DNA from: an uncultured Desulfobacteraceae bacterium
GTDB taxonomy: Bacteria > Desulfobacterota > Desulfobacteria > Desulfobacterales > Desulfatirhabdiaceae
Direction: 5' to 3'
Assembly: GCA_903839535.1 (NCBI GenBank)
Contig: CAIMCT010000116.1
Span: 1-42,297, forward strand
Length of the DNA stretch: 42,297 nucleotides
Shown piece after piece: positions 18,679 to 26,071 of this stretch. Made by a program: the position numbers and the translations under genes. Each line of letters opens with the position of its first letter. Within the stretch, counting starts at the first letter, position 1. The notes beneath the pieces were generated by a model. It ran no database searches, was not told where the DNA came from, and was given only the letters and a program-made list of their open reading frames with translations.

Positions 18679-19014
18679 ATGATGCATACCCAAAAAACAT
18701 ACATTTCAATACTGACGATCACCATGATATTGTTAGCTTGTGTGTGCTATGGAAAGGGCCCGGATGATGGCATGTCGATAGCTGGTGAATCCCTTTACGA
18801 ACGTGATAATGTCGATCTGGATGAAAATATCCCTTACATCATAATGAAAGCAAAAGCCCAATCCAAGCAGAAAAACAATTCCAACACAGGTTCAGGGGAT
18901 CAAGACGGCAGCATCGGCAGTGTGATTCTCGCTCCGGGCGCTACGATTAAAGGGGATGTCTATAACATTGATCTATCAAAGGGAAATAAAACGGCCATAG
19001 CGGTTGATAAGTGA
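18679..19014 (+). CDS. Small exported protein of the repeat-protein locus
   Basis: 111 residues with an N-terminal export signal; MILLAC could be a lipobox (LLA-Cys21), or cleavage could follow CYG. The middle is charged and Lys/Gln/Asn-rich. The C-terminal 35 residues (DGSIGSVILAPGATIKGD onward) carry a GSIGSV motif echoing the NLGSV and NIGSI ends of the 36-residue repeats next door. TAGGAGG lies six bases before the ATG. Position between the subunit genes and the CsgG-like gene suggests an accessory, chaperone or minor subunit role. I recognise no family. Confidence 0.72.
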   Translation: MMHTQKTYISILTITMILLACVCYGKGPDDGMSIAGESLYERDNVDLDENIPYIIMKAKAQSKQKNNSNTGSGDQDGSIGSVILAPGATIKGDVYNIDLSKGNKTAIAVDK

Positions 19015-19116
19015 CATACATGCCTTTTTGAAAGGGCGCATTAATAATTTCAATTATTATCGATAACTGTTGAAGGTTTATGTCGCAGTCTGCTATTAAC
19101 CATAGGAGGAATTACA

Positions 19117-20862
19117 ATGTTCATCAGCCATTCTCTTTTAACTACCTTAAAAAAGCTGAGTGTGTCGTGCGGTCTGATATCCATGCTTTTGTGGGTTTCG
19201 TGTGCATCCCTGGATCCCCGTAATGTTCAGCTTGATCTTCAGGAAGATTATCCGACAGCCAAGATCACAACACTTGATGATGCGCTGACGACGTTGGGCC
19301 GAATGACTGAAATTTATAATTCCGGACCGCTTCGAATTCAGTGTCAGCAGATTTCCGATCTTACAGGAACATCTACGTCTTCAGTAGGGAGCGAGCTGCC
19401 ACAGAGCGTCACTGAAATGCTAAAAAGCTCGCTGAATTCGATCGGGGGCAGGGTGACTTATATCCCTTATGATCCGTCATTCCTGGAAAATTCAAGAATA
19501 ACGGGATATTCAAAATTTGAAAAAAAACTCATTCCGGATATCATGGTCAGTGGCGGTATAACCGAATATGACAGAGCACTTGAAACTCGAGGCAAGAGTC
19601 TGAAAGCATCTATTGAAGGCACGCCATTATCCGATGCTGCAGGGACTGTTGGAATTAATTTAGACAATGATGAGAAAACCAGCGCAGCTAGCATCACGGT
19701 GGATTTTAACCTGATTGATTTTCAGACCCTGTCCGGTTTGTCTAGAATGCAAACAGTCAACACCATCAAGGTTTACAAGGGACAGAATGAAAAATCGCTT
19801 GGAATCACGATTTTTGGACCGACGTTTGGTGTCAAAGGCACCATCGCGAAACATCAGGGAAGACATGCTGCTGTCCGTCTATTGACTCATCTGAGTACGC
19901 TTCAGATTGTTGGCAAATATCTGAGATTGCCCTATTGGCGATTGCTGCCAGAGGGAAAACCCGATCAAACGGTTCTGGATTCGGTTCAAACCGATTTCGC
20001 TCTCATGAATGCACAACAGCGAATTGCGGCGATACAACGCATGCTTTATCTTCATGGCCATGAAGTGATGATAACGGGTCAAATTGATGAACAAACTCAG
20101 GCGGCATTACGAAAAGTGGGCGCCCAGGCATCTGCTGATTTTGATACCTACCTTAGCCTGTATATCTCTGTTCCATTAGATTCAAATCGCTACTTGGCAA
20201 TCAGGGAGGAACCACAGAAATCTTCAAATCAGGCCGCATTATCGGAAGCCTCCATGCCTGAAAAACCTGTAGCAGCTATAGCCCAGGGCACCCAATATAT
20301 TCCATCCGCCACCACTCAAAAAAAGACGATCCCTTTGGCGGCAGTAGGGCCTCCAGCAATAAAAAAGGTGGAAACAGCAGGAAACTATGACAAAGTAGTA
20401 TCCATGCTGACCGCATTAGGCCTGAATTCAACACCAGCCGATCTGTCGCTGTGGACAGACCAAAACCAGTTTCTAATTGGCGACCGAATCCACTATTACT
20501 TCAAAGCCGACAAGGACTGTCATGTTGTTATCATTGGTGTGACTACAGATAGAAAAGTGGTTCAATTATTCCCCAATCGCTATCAGACCACACCATTGGT
20601 TTCTGCAGGCCAAACTTATGTTATTGTTGATGATAGCGCTGATATGGCATTGGAAGTCGCCGGACCTGCTGGCCAGGAAGAGGTGATCGCCTTTATTTCA
20701 GATAAGCCATTCGAGCTGTTTCCAACAGATTTCAGCCATCAGCCTTTTATTGAACTTTCAAACAGTAGTGATGGATTAAACAAAATAAGTAGTCGCGTTC
20801 AGATGGCGCAACAATTGAATATTTCCCAAAAACGGATTCGATATCAAATAAAAGGCAGGTAG
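19117..20862 (+). CDS. CsgG-like outer-membrane lipoprotein with peptidoglycan-binding-like and DUF4384-like domains
   Basis: A 581-residue protein. The N-terminus has a signal peptide ending in LLWVSC, a slightly atypical lipobox with Trp at -3. Residues about 55-275 look like CsgG/HfaB: a conserved-strand region with IPDIMVSGGITEYDRA, then VDFNLIDFQTLSG and GRHAAVRLLTHLSTLQIVGKY. CsgG forms the outer-membrane pore that exports curli subunits. Residues about 290-345 resemble a peptidoglycan-binding repeat (QQRIAAIQRMLYLHGH...TGQIDEQTQAALRKVG). After a Pro/Ala/Thr-rich linker, residues about 430-560 resemble DUF4384 (GDRIHYYFKADKDCHVVIIG, VVQLFPNRYQT). AGGAGG precedes the ATG. The domain fusion and the subunit-like neighbours argue for a secretion or anchoring role. 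Assignments are by eye. Confidence 0.75.
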   Translation: MFISHSLLTTLKKLSVSCGLISMLLWVSCASLDPRNVQLDLQEDYPTAKITTLDDALTTLGRMTEIYNSGPLRIQCQQISDLTGTSTSSVGSELPQSVTEMLKSSLNSIGGRVTYIPYDPSFLENSRITGYSKFEKKLIPDIMVSGGITEYDRALETRGKSLKASIEGTPLSDAAGTVGINLDNDEKTSAASITVDFNLIDFQTLSGLSRMQTVNTIKVYKGQNEKSLGITIFGPTFGVKGTIAKHQGRHAAVRLLTHLSTLQIVGKYLRLPYWRLLPEGKPDQTVLDSVQTDFALMNAQQRIAAIQRMLYLHGHEVMITGQIDEQTQAALRKVGAQASADFDTYLSLYISVPLDSNRYLAIREEPQKSSNQAALSEASMPEKPVAAIAQGTQYIPSATTQKKTIPLAAVGPPAIKKVETAGNYDKVVSMLTALGLNSTPADLSLWTDQNQFLIGDRIHYYFKADKDCHVVIIGVTTDRKVVQLFPNRYQTTPLVSAGQTYVIVDDSADMALEVAGPAGQEEVIAFISDKPFELFPTDFSHQPFIELSNSSDGLNKISSRVQMAQQLNISQKRIRYQIKGR

Positions 20863-20876
20863 ATTCGTTTTTCACA

Positions 20877-20910
20877 TTTACTGTGAAAATACTTTTTGAA
20901 CCGCGAATGA
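20877..20910. repeat. Short dispersed repeat, also at 38977-39006
   Basis: The string TTTACTGTGAAAATACTTTT, followed by GAACCGCGAA, recurs almost unchanged at 38977-39006 (TTTACCGTGAAAATACTTTT, then AAACCACGAA). Both copies lie in gaps beside genes on different strands. A small dispersed intergenic repeat of unknown role. Confidence 0.6.
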
Positions 20911-21039
20911 ACATGAATTAATGCGAATTAAAAAATTCTTGATCCCACGCTCCGGCGAGTGGAAAACTGCCAGTTCATTTTCATTTGCGGGTGACGAAGC
21001 ATTGTGTGCAATGACCTTTTTATTAGACAGGAGGACATT

Positions 21040-21957
21040 ATGAAATATGTGATGAATTTCGGAGTGTTGTTAATGCTGATTTTGCCATTATCAGCCTTTG
21101 GTCAGAGCTGCGACGATGCTGATACAGAACTCGGAGCCGCTATGTCTGCTCCAACACCATCGGTGCAAATCGATAAAATTGTGCAGTTGCTTCAACGTTG
21201 CCCAGATTACTCAAAAGGTATGAATAACCTAGCCGTTATTTTAGAGGAGCAGGGCAAGCTAAAAGATGCAACCGAGCTTTATCGCAGAGCCATTTATACA
21301 GATCAGCAGTTTCCCTATCCATATATCGGACTGGGAGACATTTATTTTCAGCAGAAGCAGTACAATCTATCAGCAGCCATGTACAATGAAGCCTTGTTGT
21401 TGTATAAATCCCCCGCTGTCCAGGATAAATATTCAGATTTGAAATTGGATATTCCCCGAATCAAGGAACGGTTTGCGAAATGTCAGGCCAATTTTACGGT
21501 AGCAAGCCGAAGCCTGAAAGTGGTCAGCTCGGATGTGATTGAGTCTCAACTGAAAGATGCACCTACGGAACTGACTCGTGGTATTCAGTATAAGCCCAAA
21601 ACACGTCCCAAAATTGCGTTGTCGATTAATTTCGAATTTAACAAAGCAGAAATTTCCAAAGCCTCTTTTGCACAAATGGAAGAGATCGGAAAAGCATTAC
21701 GTTCAGATACACTCAAAACCTGCGCCATATCTATCGAGGGCCATGCTGATGCCACGGGCGGTGATGCACACAATCAAAGCCTGTCTGAAAAACGGTCAGC
21801 AAGCATCAAACATTTTCTTTCTACCCGCTATGGAATTGATCCCAAACGACTACAAACCGTCGGCTATGGCAAAAGCCGGCCGGTTGATTCCAATGACACA
21901 GAAGCCGGTCGGGCGGCGAATCGACGGGTAGAACTGGTGAACACGGGTACATTGTAA
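21040..21957 (+). CDS. TPR and OmpA-like peptidoglycan-associated protein
   Basis: 305 residues from ATG 21040, which has AGGAGG five bases upstream and begins the signal peptide (MKYVMNFGVLLMLILPLSAFG). The longer GTG frame at 21004 would bury the signal. About 45-130 hold two tetratricopeptide-like repeats (GMNNLAVILEEQGKLKDATE, YIGLGDIYFQQKQYNLSAAM). About 190-303 are an OmpA C-terminal domain, with NFEFNKAEI, EGHADATGGDAHNQSLSEKR and VGYGKSRP, and the TD/R residues that grip diaminopimelate. It is the last gene of the repeat-protein locus and may anchor the exporter to the cell wall. The gap to the gene before it is 177 bases, so it may have its own promoter. Confidence 0.85.
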   Translation: MKYVMNFGVLLMLILPLSAFGQSCDDADTELGAAMSAPTPSVQIDKIVQLLQRCPDYSKGMNNLAVILEEQGKLKDATELYRRAIYTDQQFPYPYIGLGDIYFQQKQYNLSAAMYNEALLLYKSPAVQDKYSDLKLDIPRIKERFAKCQANFTVASRSLKVVSSDVIESQLKDAPTELTRGIQYKPKTRPKIALSINFEFNKAEISKASFAQMEEIGKALRSDTLKTCAISIEGHADATGGDAHNQSLSEKRSASIKHFLSTRYGIDPKRLQTVGYGKSRPVDSNDTEAGRAANRRVELVNTGTL

Positions 21958-21962
21958 ACCTG

Positions 21963-21988
21963 ATTTGGGAACGCTTCAGTTCCCAAAT
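21963..21988 (+). terminator. Hairpin at the end of the repeat-protein locus
   Basis: The arms ATTTGGGAAC (21963-21972) and GTTCCCAAAT (21979-21988) are perfect complements with a six-base loop, starting six bases after the stop of the TPR-OmpA gene. Only TTA follows, so Rho-independent function is uncertain, but its place fits the end of the transcript. Confidence 0.6.
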
Positions 21989-22053
21989 TACCGTCCTGAA
22001 AGTAGCTGAAACTTTTTGTCGAGATATTGCTGGTTCTAACGGATTGTTTGTTA

Positions 22054-22199
22054 TACTGTACGCGAGCATAAACTGCACTTTTCAATTCACCGCAAAGGCG
22101 CAAAGAACACAAAGAAGGCAATAATTTCATTGAATATTTTCTTTGCGATCTTTGCGCCTTTGCGGTGAATAAAAACTAAGTCATTTACCGCTCAAAGTA
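22054..22199. mobile_element. Diverged MITE copy with a different palindromic core
   Basis: The left end TACTGTACGCGAGCATAAAC, followed by TGCACTTTT, matches the 102-bp elements; the right end ACCGCTCAAAGTA is a weaker match. TA flanks both sides (22052-22053, 22200-22201). Instead of the G-rich core it carries a 32-bp-arm palindrome (22085-22116 and 22139-22170) based on CACCGCAAAGGCGCAAAGA. The gap 22200-22430 is AT-rich with no gene; an imperfect palindrome TAATGTT...AACATTA near 22378-22420 may be an operator for the integrase relic. Confidence 0.6.
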
Positions 22200-22430
22200 T
22201 ACGAGATAATCTACGAATTTTTAAGCACCGGAATGACTGAAATGTCTTTGGAAGCTTTTCCGAAACCGCTTCCGAGATCATTTTTCAATTTTAACATTCG
22301 CAATTATCAATTAAACACAATTATATTATAAACTTACATCTATTTTTGTCACTTATGTTTTGCTTGTTTATATTTTTTAATGTTAAGTTTTAATATGTAA
22401 ATATTAATACATAACATTAAAAGGGGGTAG

Positions 22431-23125
22431 CATGTCAAATCAAAATCATCCCGTAAGAGACAGTCAGATCAAAGTTGATCCCATAAAATCTATCACGGAC
22501 ATCAAGTCCATCAAAAAGCTCCTGAAGGATAACATATGGATTATGCTTTATTTATCATCTGAGTAAATACAAATTTGCGAGCATCTGACCCAGTGAATAT
22601 TATGGCCCAACAGGTTCAAGATTTAAAGCCTGGGGATGACCTGGTCTTGAGTGAACAAAAAACAGGAAAAGAAAGAAGGATGACCATGAATGCTGTTTGT
22701 GTCGCCGCCATAGAAAATCTTCTGGCATCCCAAGTATTTTTAGGAGATGATCCAGTTTTTAAGTCCAGAAAAGGCGGAAAGCTCCGCGCCCAATCAGTTC
22801 ATCGTTTAGTGACGGGATGGTGCAGGCAGATTATACTGCCAACTGTCACAATCTGCACTTTTGGACCCCCACCCCAACCCTCCCCCGCTGGGAGAGGGAG
22901 CATAAGGAAAGTGCAGATTATGCCCGTTTGCAGTATAATTTGACAGGGAATTACGGATCACATAGTCTCCGGAAAACCTGGGGGTATATTGGTTACATTC
23001 ATAGACTGGTACACACAAAGAAGAATGCAGAGATGAGCATAATAAGTCAGGCATTACGCCCACCACATCATACCCGCTTGAACCATGCCATTACCATTCA
23101 TTTTTATCAGAGCTTCCGGAAATAA
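22431..23125 (+). pseudogene. Tyrosine recombinase (phage-type integrase) relic, MITE-disrupted
   Basis: Starting at ATG 22431 after AAGGGGG, the first frame encodes MSNQNHPVRDSQIK through KKLLKDN. A one-base shift near 22535 leads into DYALFII, then a TGA where Gly is expected, then VNTNLRASD and DLVLSEQKTGKERRMT. The body is cut at 22834 by a 102-bp MITE; after it comes NYGSHSLRKTWGY, carrying the catalytic H-x-L-R box. Excising element plus one TA gives CRQINLTGNYGSHSLRKT in one frame. No convincing catalytic Tyr is left at the end. A core-only integrase of the short-chain XerC/D kind, inactive now through at least three lesions. Confidence 0.85.
22834..22935. mobile_element. 102-bp MITE inserted in the integrase relic
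   Basis: Bounded by TACTGC...GCAGTA, with imperfect terminal repeats of about 29 bases (AATCTGCACTTT is the shared inner block) and TA duplications at 22832-22833 and 22936-22937. It is the exact reverse complement, base for base by eye, of the element at 24821-24922. The centre is a G/C-rich imperfect stem (CTCCCCCGCTGGGAGAGGG). It has no coding capacity. TA target duplication is the habit of IS630/Tc1/mariner-type transposases, so such an enzyme elsewhere in the genome probably moves it (inference). Confidence 0.9.
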
Positions 23126-23573
23126 AACCCGCTGCTGGTTATGATGGCTTCCGCTGGAAAGATGCGCCTTAGCCATTCCAGGTATCTTCGGAAACTCCGC
23201 CAGTCTTTCGATCCCGGTCAGACGTAGCGCATCTTATTTTTCTGATTGATTGACAGCCTGTTAAAACTTTGGGATGATTCACAAGTAACCAATCATCAGA
23301 AACATGTCAATGTATTTCAGAAGTGATACACAGAATATATTTGCAACTATCTGAAAATTAATTAATAGTAGATATATTGAGGGGGGTTTGTCTTGGCTGC
23401 CTGTATGGTTTCGTCACGGTTACTGGTCCGGGATTGATCGTAATAAAATACCCTGCCCACATCATCAGTTTCATTTTACTTGAGCTTGCGAGGCGTGACT
23501 TGACCAGTGCCGATACTTCCTGGCCCTATTAATCGTTCGACATCGTAGATGCCCCATTAACGAGGAGATACCC
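23126..23573. other. Gap with no recognisable gene
   Basis: About 450 bases between the integrase relic and the YdhR-like gene. No convincing open frame, hairpin or repeat shared with the rest of the window is seen. It may be decayed mobile DNA. Confidence 0.4.
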
Positions 23574-23888
23574 ATGATTACAGTAATTGTTAAATTCAAA
23601 CTCTCAGAAGCGATCACAATTCAGCAGGCTCGGGAGATTTTCTTGAGTACAGCGCCAAAATATCGAGGTATGCCAGGATTAATTCGAAAATACTATTTTC
23701 TTGATACGGACGGCATTACAGCCGGAGGAATCTATCTATGGGAATCGCGCGAAGATGCTGGTGTGCTGTATACCAAAGAATGGAAAGCGTTTGTATACGG
23801 TAAATATGGCTCCGACCCTGAATTGACTTATCTTGATACTCCAGTTGTTGTGGACAATGTCTCGAATGAAATCATATCGAACCAATGA
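23574..23888 (+). CDS. YdhR-like dimeric alpha/beta-barrel (putative monooxygenase) protein
   Basis: 104 residues with the small ABM/YdhR fold pattern: MITVIVKFKLSE as the first strand, a helix with AREIFLSTAPKYRGMPGLIRKYYF, then GGIYLWESREDAGVLYT and W-KAFVYGKYG. Relatives are annotated as putative monooxygenases, but most lack shown activity. ATG follows GAGGAGA by about six bases. It is intact although surrounded by broken genes, and has no operon partner. Confidence 0.78.
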   Translation: MITVIVKFKLSEAITIQQAREIFLSTAPKYRGMPGLIRKYYFLDTDGITAGGIYLWESREDAGVLYTKEWKAFVYGKYGSDPELTYLDTPVVVDNVSNEIISNQ

Positions 23889-24136
23889 AGTTTGAACCAA
23901 CCTGGCTCCATGAATTATCAACAAAAACAGAATCAATGACGTTTACCGCCATACAAACTCTGCTGACGCGGACGTTAACTTGGACGCGAAAGAAATAATA
24001 GGATTCCTGGTGAAAATGAATATCGTAATCCATTTTCAAAGCGGAATTCAGAAAAACTCATGATGATAAATATGAACTTTCATCCATGCCAGAATCAAGC
24101 AGTTATTAAAAAAACCAGGTAAAATCAGATGATTTC

Positions 24137-24426
24137 ATGAAAATATCAATCCTGTTATATATCTCTGTCATAATCGCAATCACTTCGATACCGCCGTTAT
24201 CCGCAGAGAGCATTCCAAAGATCGGGAAAACCTGTCCTCAAGGCTATCACATTGACGGGGTCAGCGGATATTGTATCCCATTCGATGCCAAGCATGCTCC
24301 ACTGATGCTCCCCCAAATTGGCAATACTAATGCCCTACCGGATATCACATTGATGGTGCGAGTGGATATTGTACCCCATTCAGTAACAGCAAACAAAAAG
24401 GTCTGATTCCAATAGCATCCCTTTGA
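24137..24426 (+). pseudogene. Small exported Cys-repeat protein, frameshifted
   Basis: A signal peptide (MKISILLYISVIIAITSIPPLSA region) is followed by a short repeat: IGKTCPQGYHIDGVSGYCIPF, then after a spacer QIGNT and, in another frame, CPTGYHIDGASGYCTPF ending SNSKQKGLIPIASL. Comparing the two repeats, the bases AA at 24329-24330 are an insertion that throws the second repeat out of frame; without them a protein of about 95 residues ends at 24426. The uninterrupted frame as it stands stops at 24406. A sequencing error is possible. Function unknown. Confidence 0.65.
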
Positions 24427-24586
24427 ACAATGTGGCGTTGTGGTTGAAGGAAAGATTGAGATGTTCATTGGTGATGTGCGCCGGATTTTAGAGGCTATGG
24501 ACACATATTTAATTCCAGCCGGCGTGATACACGGATGGAAAACCTTTGATGTTCCGACAAGAATTTTGGATGTTTCAGCGAAATAA
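24416..24586 (+). pseudogene. Cupin-domain fragment, 5' end missing
   Basis: The frame reads HPFEQCGVVVEGKIEMFIGD, later DTYLIPAGVIHGWKTFD, and ends at TAA 24586. The HxxEQxGxVxEGxxE strand and PAGVxHG motif are the two cupin metal-binding boxes. A stop lies directly upstream in frame at 24413, and the usual N-terminal part is gone, so this is a deletion product overlapping the end of the small exported gene. It is joined to the preceding relic at about 24413. Confidence 0.7.
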
Positions 24587-24631
24587 AGAACATTAACAAT
24601 GGGAAATTATGTTAATTCGCATTTGATCATG

Positions 24632-24650
24632 GGTGAAACCGTGTTTCACC
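24632..24650. repeat. Small perfect hairpin before the disrupted unknown gene
   Basis: GGTGAAAC at 24632-24639 pairs with GTTTCACC at 24643-24650 around a three-base loop. It ends 10 bases before ATG 24661, so it could mask the start region of that gene. Confidence 0.4.
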
Positions 24651-24660
24651 GGCTTGTAGT

Positions 24661-25133
24661 ATGAAAACCACAAAATCCGGTAGAACCAGCATTATTGAAA
24701 CCGGCAATCACATTGCACAAGCCGCTCACAGTCGGAAAGAGCGCGGTGATGCGCTGGCCGATCTGATGCGCAAAAGCGCCGATCAGCAAACTCAGTGGGC
24801 GGCCTTTGCCGACCAAACTATACTGCAAACGGGCATAATCTGCACTTTCCTTATGCTCCCTCTCCCAGCGGGGGAGGGTTGGGGTGGGGGTCCAAAAGTG
24901 CAGATTGTGACAGTTGGCAGTATATTCTATGGTCTCCTGAAAAGCTGAAGTCGCTCGCAAATATCTGGCCTGAACTGGCCACACATAAACTCTCGCTTGG
25001 TGATACCACCATCAAGGATGTGGCTGAATACTACGCCCAGATGGAATGCGAGGTTGAGATACTTACCGGTGATATGGGGCTGAAAGCGTATGAACCGTTA
25101 GTCCCCGCAGAAAAACCTCGACGGAGGCAGTAG
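24661..25133 (+). pseudogene. Unknown 122-residue protein gene interrupted by a MITE
   Basis: The frame MKTTKSGRTSIIETGNHI to AFADQT is open to 24820. It is broken by the 102-bp element at 24821-24922. Removing 24821-24924 (element plus one TA) leaves 369 bases, 123 codons with a single stop, and continues as ILWSPEKLKSLANIWPELATH and AEYYAQMECEVEILTGDMG to the TAG at 25131-25133. The restored protein is soluble, charged and helical, with a basic C-terminus (EKPRRRQ). I do not recognise the family. Location among integrase debris suggests cargo of a mobile element. Confidence 0.75.
24821..24922. mobile_element. 102-bp MITE, inverted identical copy
   Basis: This is the reverse complement, by eye at all 102 positions, of the element at 22834-22935. 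TA flanks it at 24819-24820 and 24923-24924. Identity of non-coding DNA implies very recent insertion or gene conversion. The pair is inverted and about 1.9 kb apart, so recombination between them could flip 22936-24820. Confidence 0.9.
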
Positions 25134-25139
25134 AAGGGA

Positions 25140-25826
25140 ATGGTGATGGTGATGGTGTGGTATGTCATTGACATGGGAACCGCTGCATATATGGAAGTTT
25201 TAAACCTTCAGCGCACGTTGGTGGAGACCATCCGTCGCGGGAGCTGTTCCGGAGTGGTGCTAATGGTTGAGCATCCCCCTGTGTTTACCCTGGGACAAAG
25301 AGGGGGGCTGGAGAACCTGCGGGTGTCTCCAGCGTTTCTTGATAGCTCCGGCATACCCGTCATTCAGGTGGAGCGAGGGGGCAATATTACCTACCACGGA
25401 CCAGGGCAACTGGTGGTCTATCCAGTGATTGATCTAAAGATGGCAGGAATATCGGTTGCCGGTTATGTCGAAGCACTGGAAGAAGTCATGATCCGGACAG
25501 TAGCGGACTGGAATATTGCAGCCAATCGAAATTCATTGGGGCGCGGGGTGTGGGCGGGAAATGCAAAGCTTGGCAGTATCGGCATCCGTGTTCGACGAAC
25601 CGTCGCCTTTCATGGAATGGCTCTGAATGTTTCGATTTCCATGACCCCATTTGAATGGATCAACCCCTGTGGAATAGAAGGCATTCGCATGACATCAATG
25701 GTTCAAGAGACTGCAAGCAAGGAGATATCCATGGCCGCTGTCCGCCAGGCAGTGGTCAAGCATATTGAAGCAGTGTTTGGAACAACGATGACAATTGTTA
25801 GGGACGCTGCTAACATTTTAGGTTAA
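25140..25826 (+). CDS. lipB: Octanoyl-[acyl carrier protein]:protein N-octanoyltransferase LipB
   Basis: 228 residues. LipB moves octanoate from acyl-ACP to lipoyl domains of enzymes such as the glycine cleavage H protein. Family motifs: HPPVFTLGQRG (45-55), RGGNITYHGPGQLVVYP (79-95), the catalytic Lys143 in GNAKLGSIGIR, His158 in VAFHGMALNV and catalytic Cys177 in NPCGI. The start is a triple ATGGTG repeat, giving ATGs at 25140, 25146 and 25152; AGAAGGG favours the second, seven bases away, so the exact start is open. No lipA is adjacent. Intact, beside degenerate DNA. Confidence 0.93.
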   Translation: MVMVMVWYVIDMGTAAYMEVLNLQRTLVETIRRGSCSGVVLMVEHPPVFTLGQRGGLENLRVSPAFLDSSGIPVIQVERGGNITYHGPGQLVVYPVIDLKMAGISVAGYVEALEEVMIRTVADWNIAANRNSLGRGVWAGNAKLGSIGIRVRRTVAFHGMALNVSISMTPFEWINPCGIEGIRMTSMVQETASKEISMAAVRQAVVKHIEAVFGTTMTIVRDAANILG

Positions 25827-25834
25827 CATTGTCT

Positions 25835-26060
25835 TTTCATTTCTCTCTCATCAGTAATACGGTCATAGGGACAAACCGCAGCCGAAACGTAGTTCCACAG
25901 GTGCAATCCAGTTCGCCCTGGAGCTGGTGCTGGTGCTGGCTGATCATTTTGACCAGCATCAGGCCCAAGGTCTTTGTGTTCGTCCAGTCCAGGCCGGCGG
26001 GCAGGCCCACGCCGGTTGTCCGCTACGACCAACGTATAAGCTGCACCGTCCCATTGAGGA
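25835..26060 (-). pseudogene. Inverted relic of a histidine kinase 3' end (HATPase)
   Basis: Read on the minus strand, this gives DGAAYTLVVADN and then fragments matching the last 60 or so codons of the kinase at 26072-29254 (its ATYTLTVADNGVGLPAG through FRLRFK). Long DNA blocks such as CTGGACTGGACGAA, CAGCTCCAGGGC and GAACTGGATTGCACC are shared. Frame is lost just after ADN. It faces the kinase gene head to head, so the kinase is flanked by inverted copies of its own 3' end. No start codon is retained; it is not a gene. Confidence 0.8.
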
Positions 26061-26071
26061 GGTTTAATTTT

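Noticed and set aside
17404-18693. Minus-strand open frames of 80-154 codons opposite the repeat proteins
   Set aside because: They mirror the repetitive plus-strand genes; only the plus-strand frames have signal peptides and ribosome binding sites.
22817-22943. Protein sequence read through the 102-bp elements (also at 24795-24948)
   Set aside because: These codons come from MITE DNA; the same peptide appears in unrelated contexts, and excision restores the real frames.
25829-26071. 81-codon N-terminal extension of the sensor kinase
   Set aside because: It is translated from the inverted kinase relic, and the signal peptide plus AGGAGG place the start at 26072.
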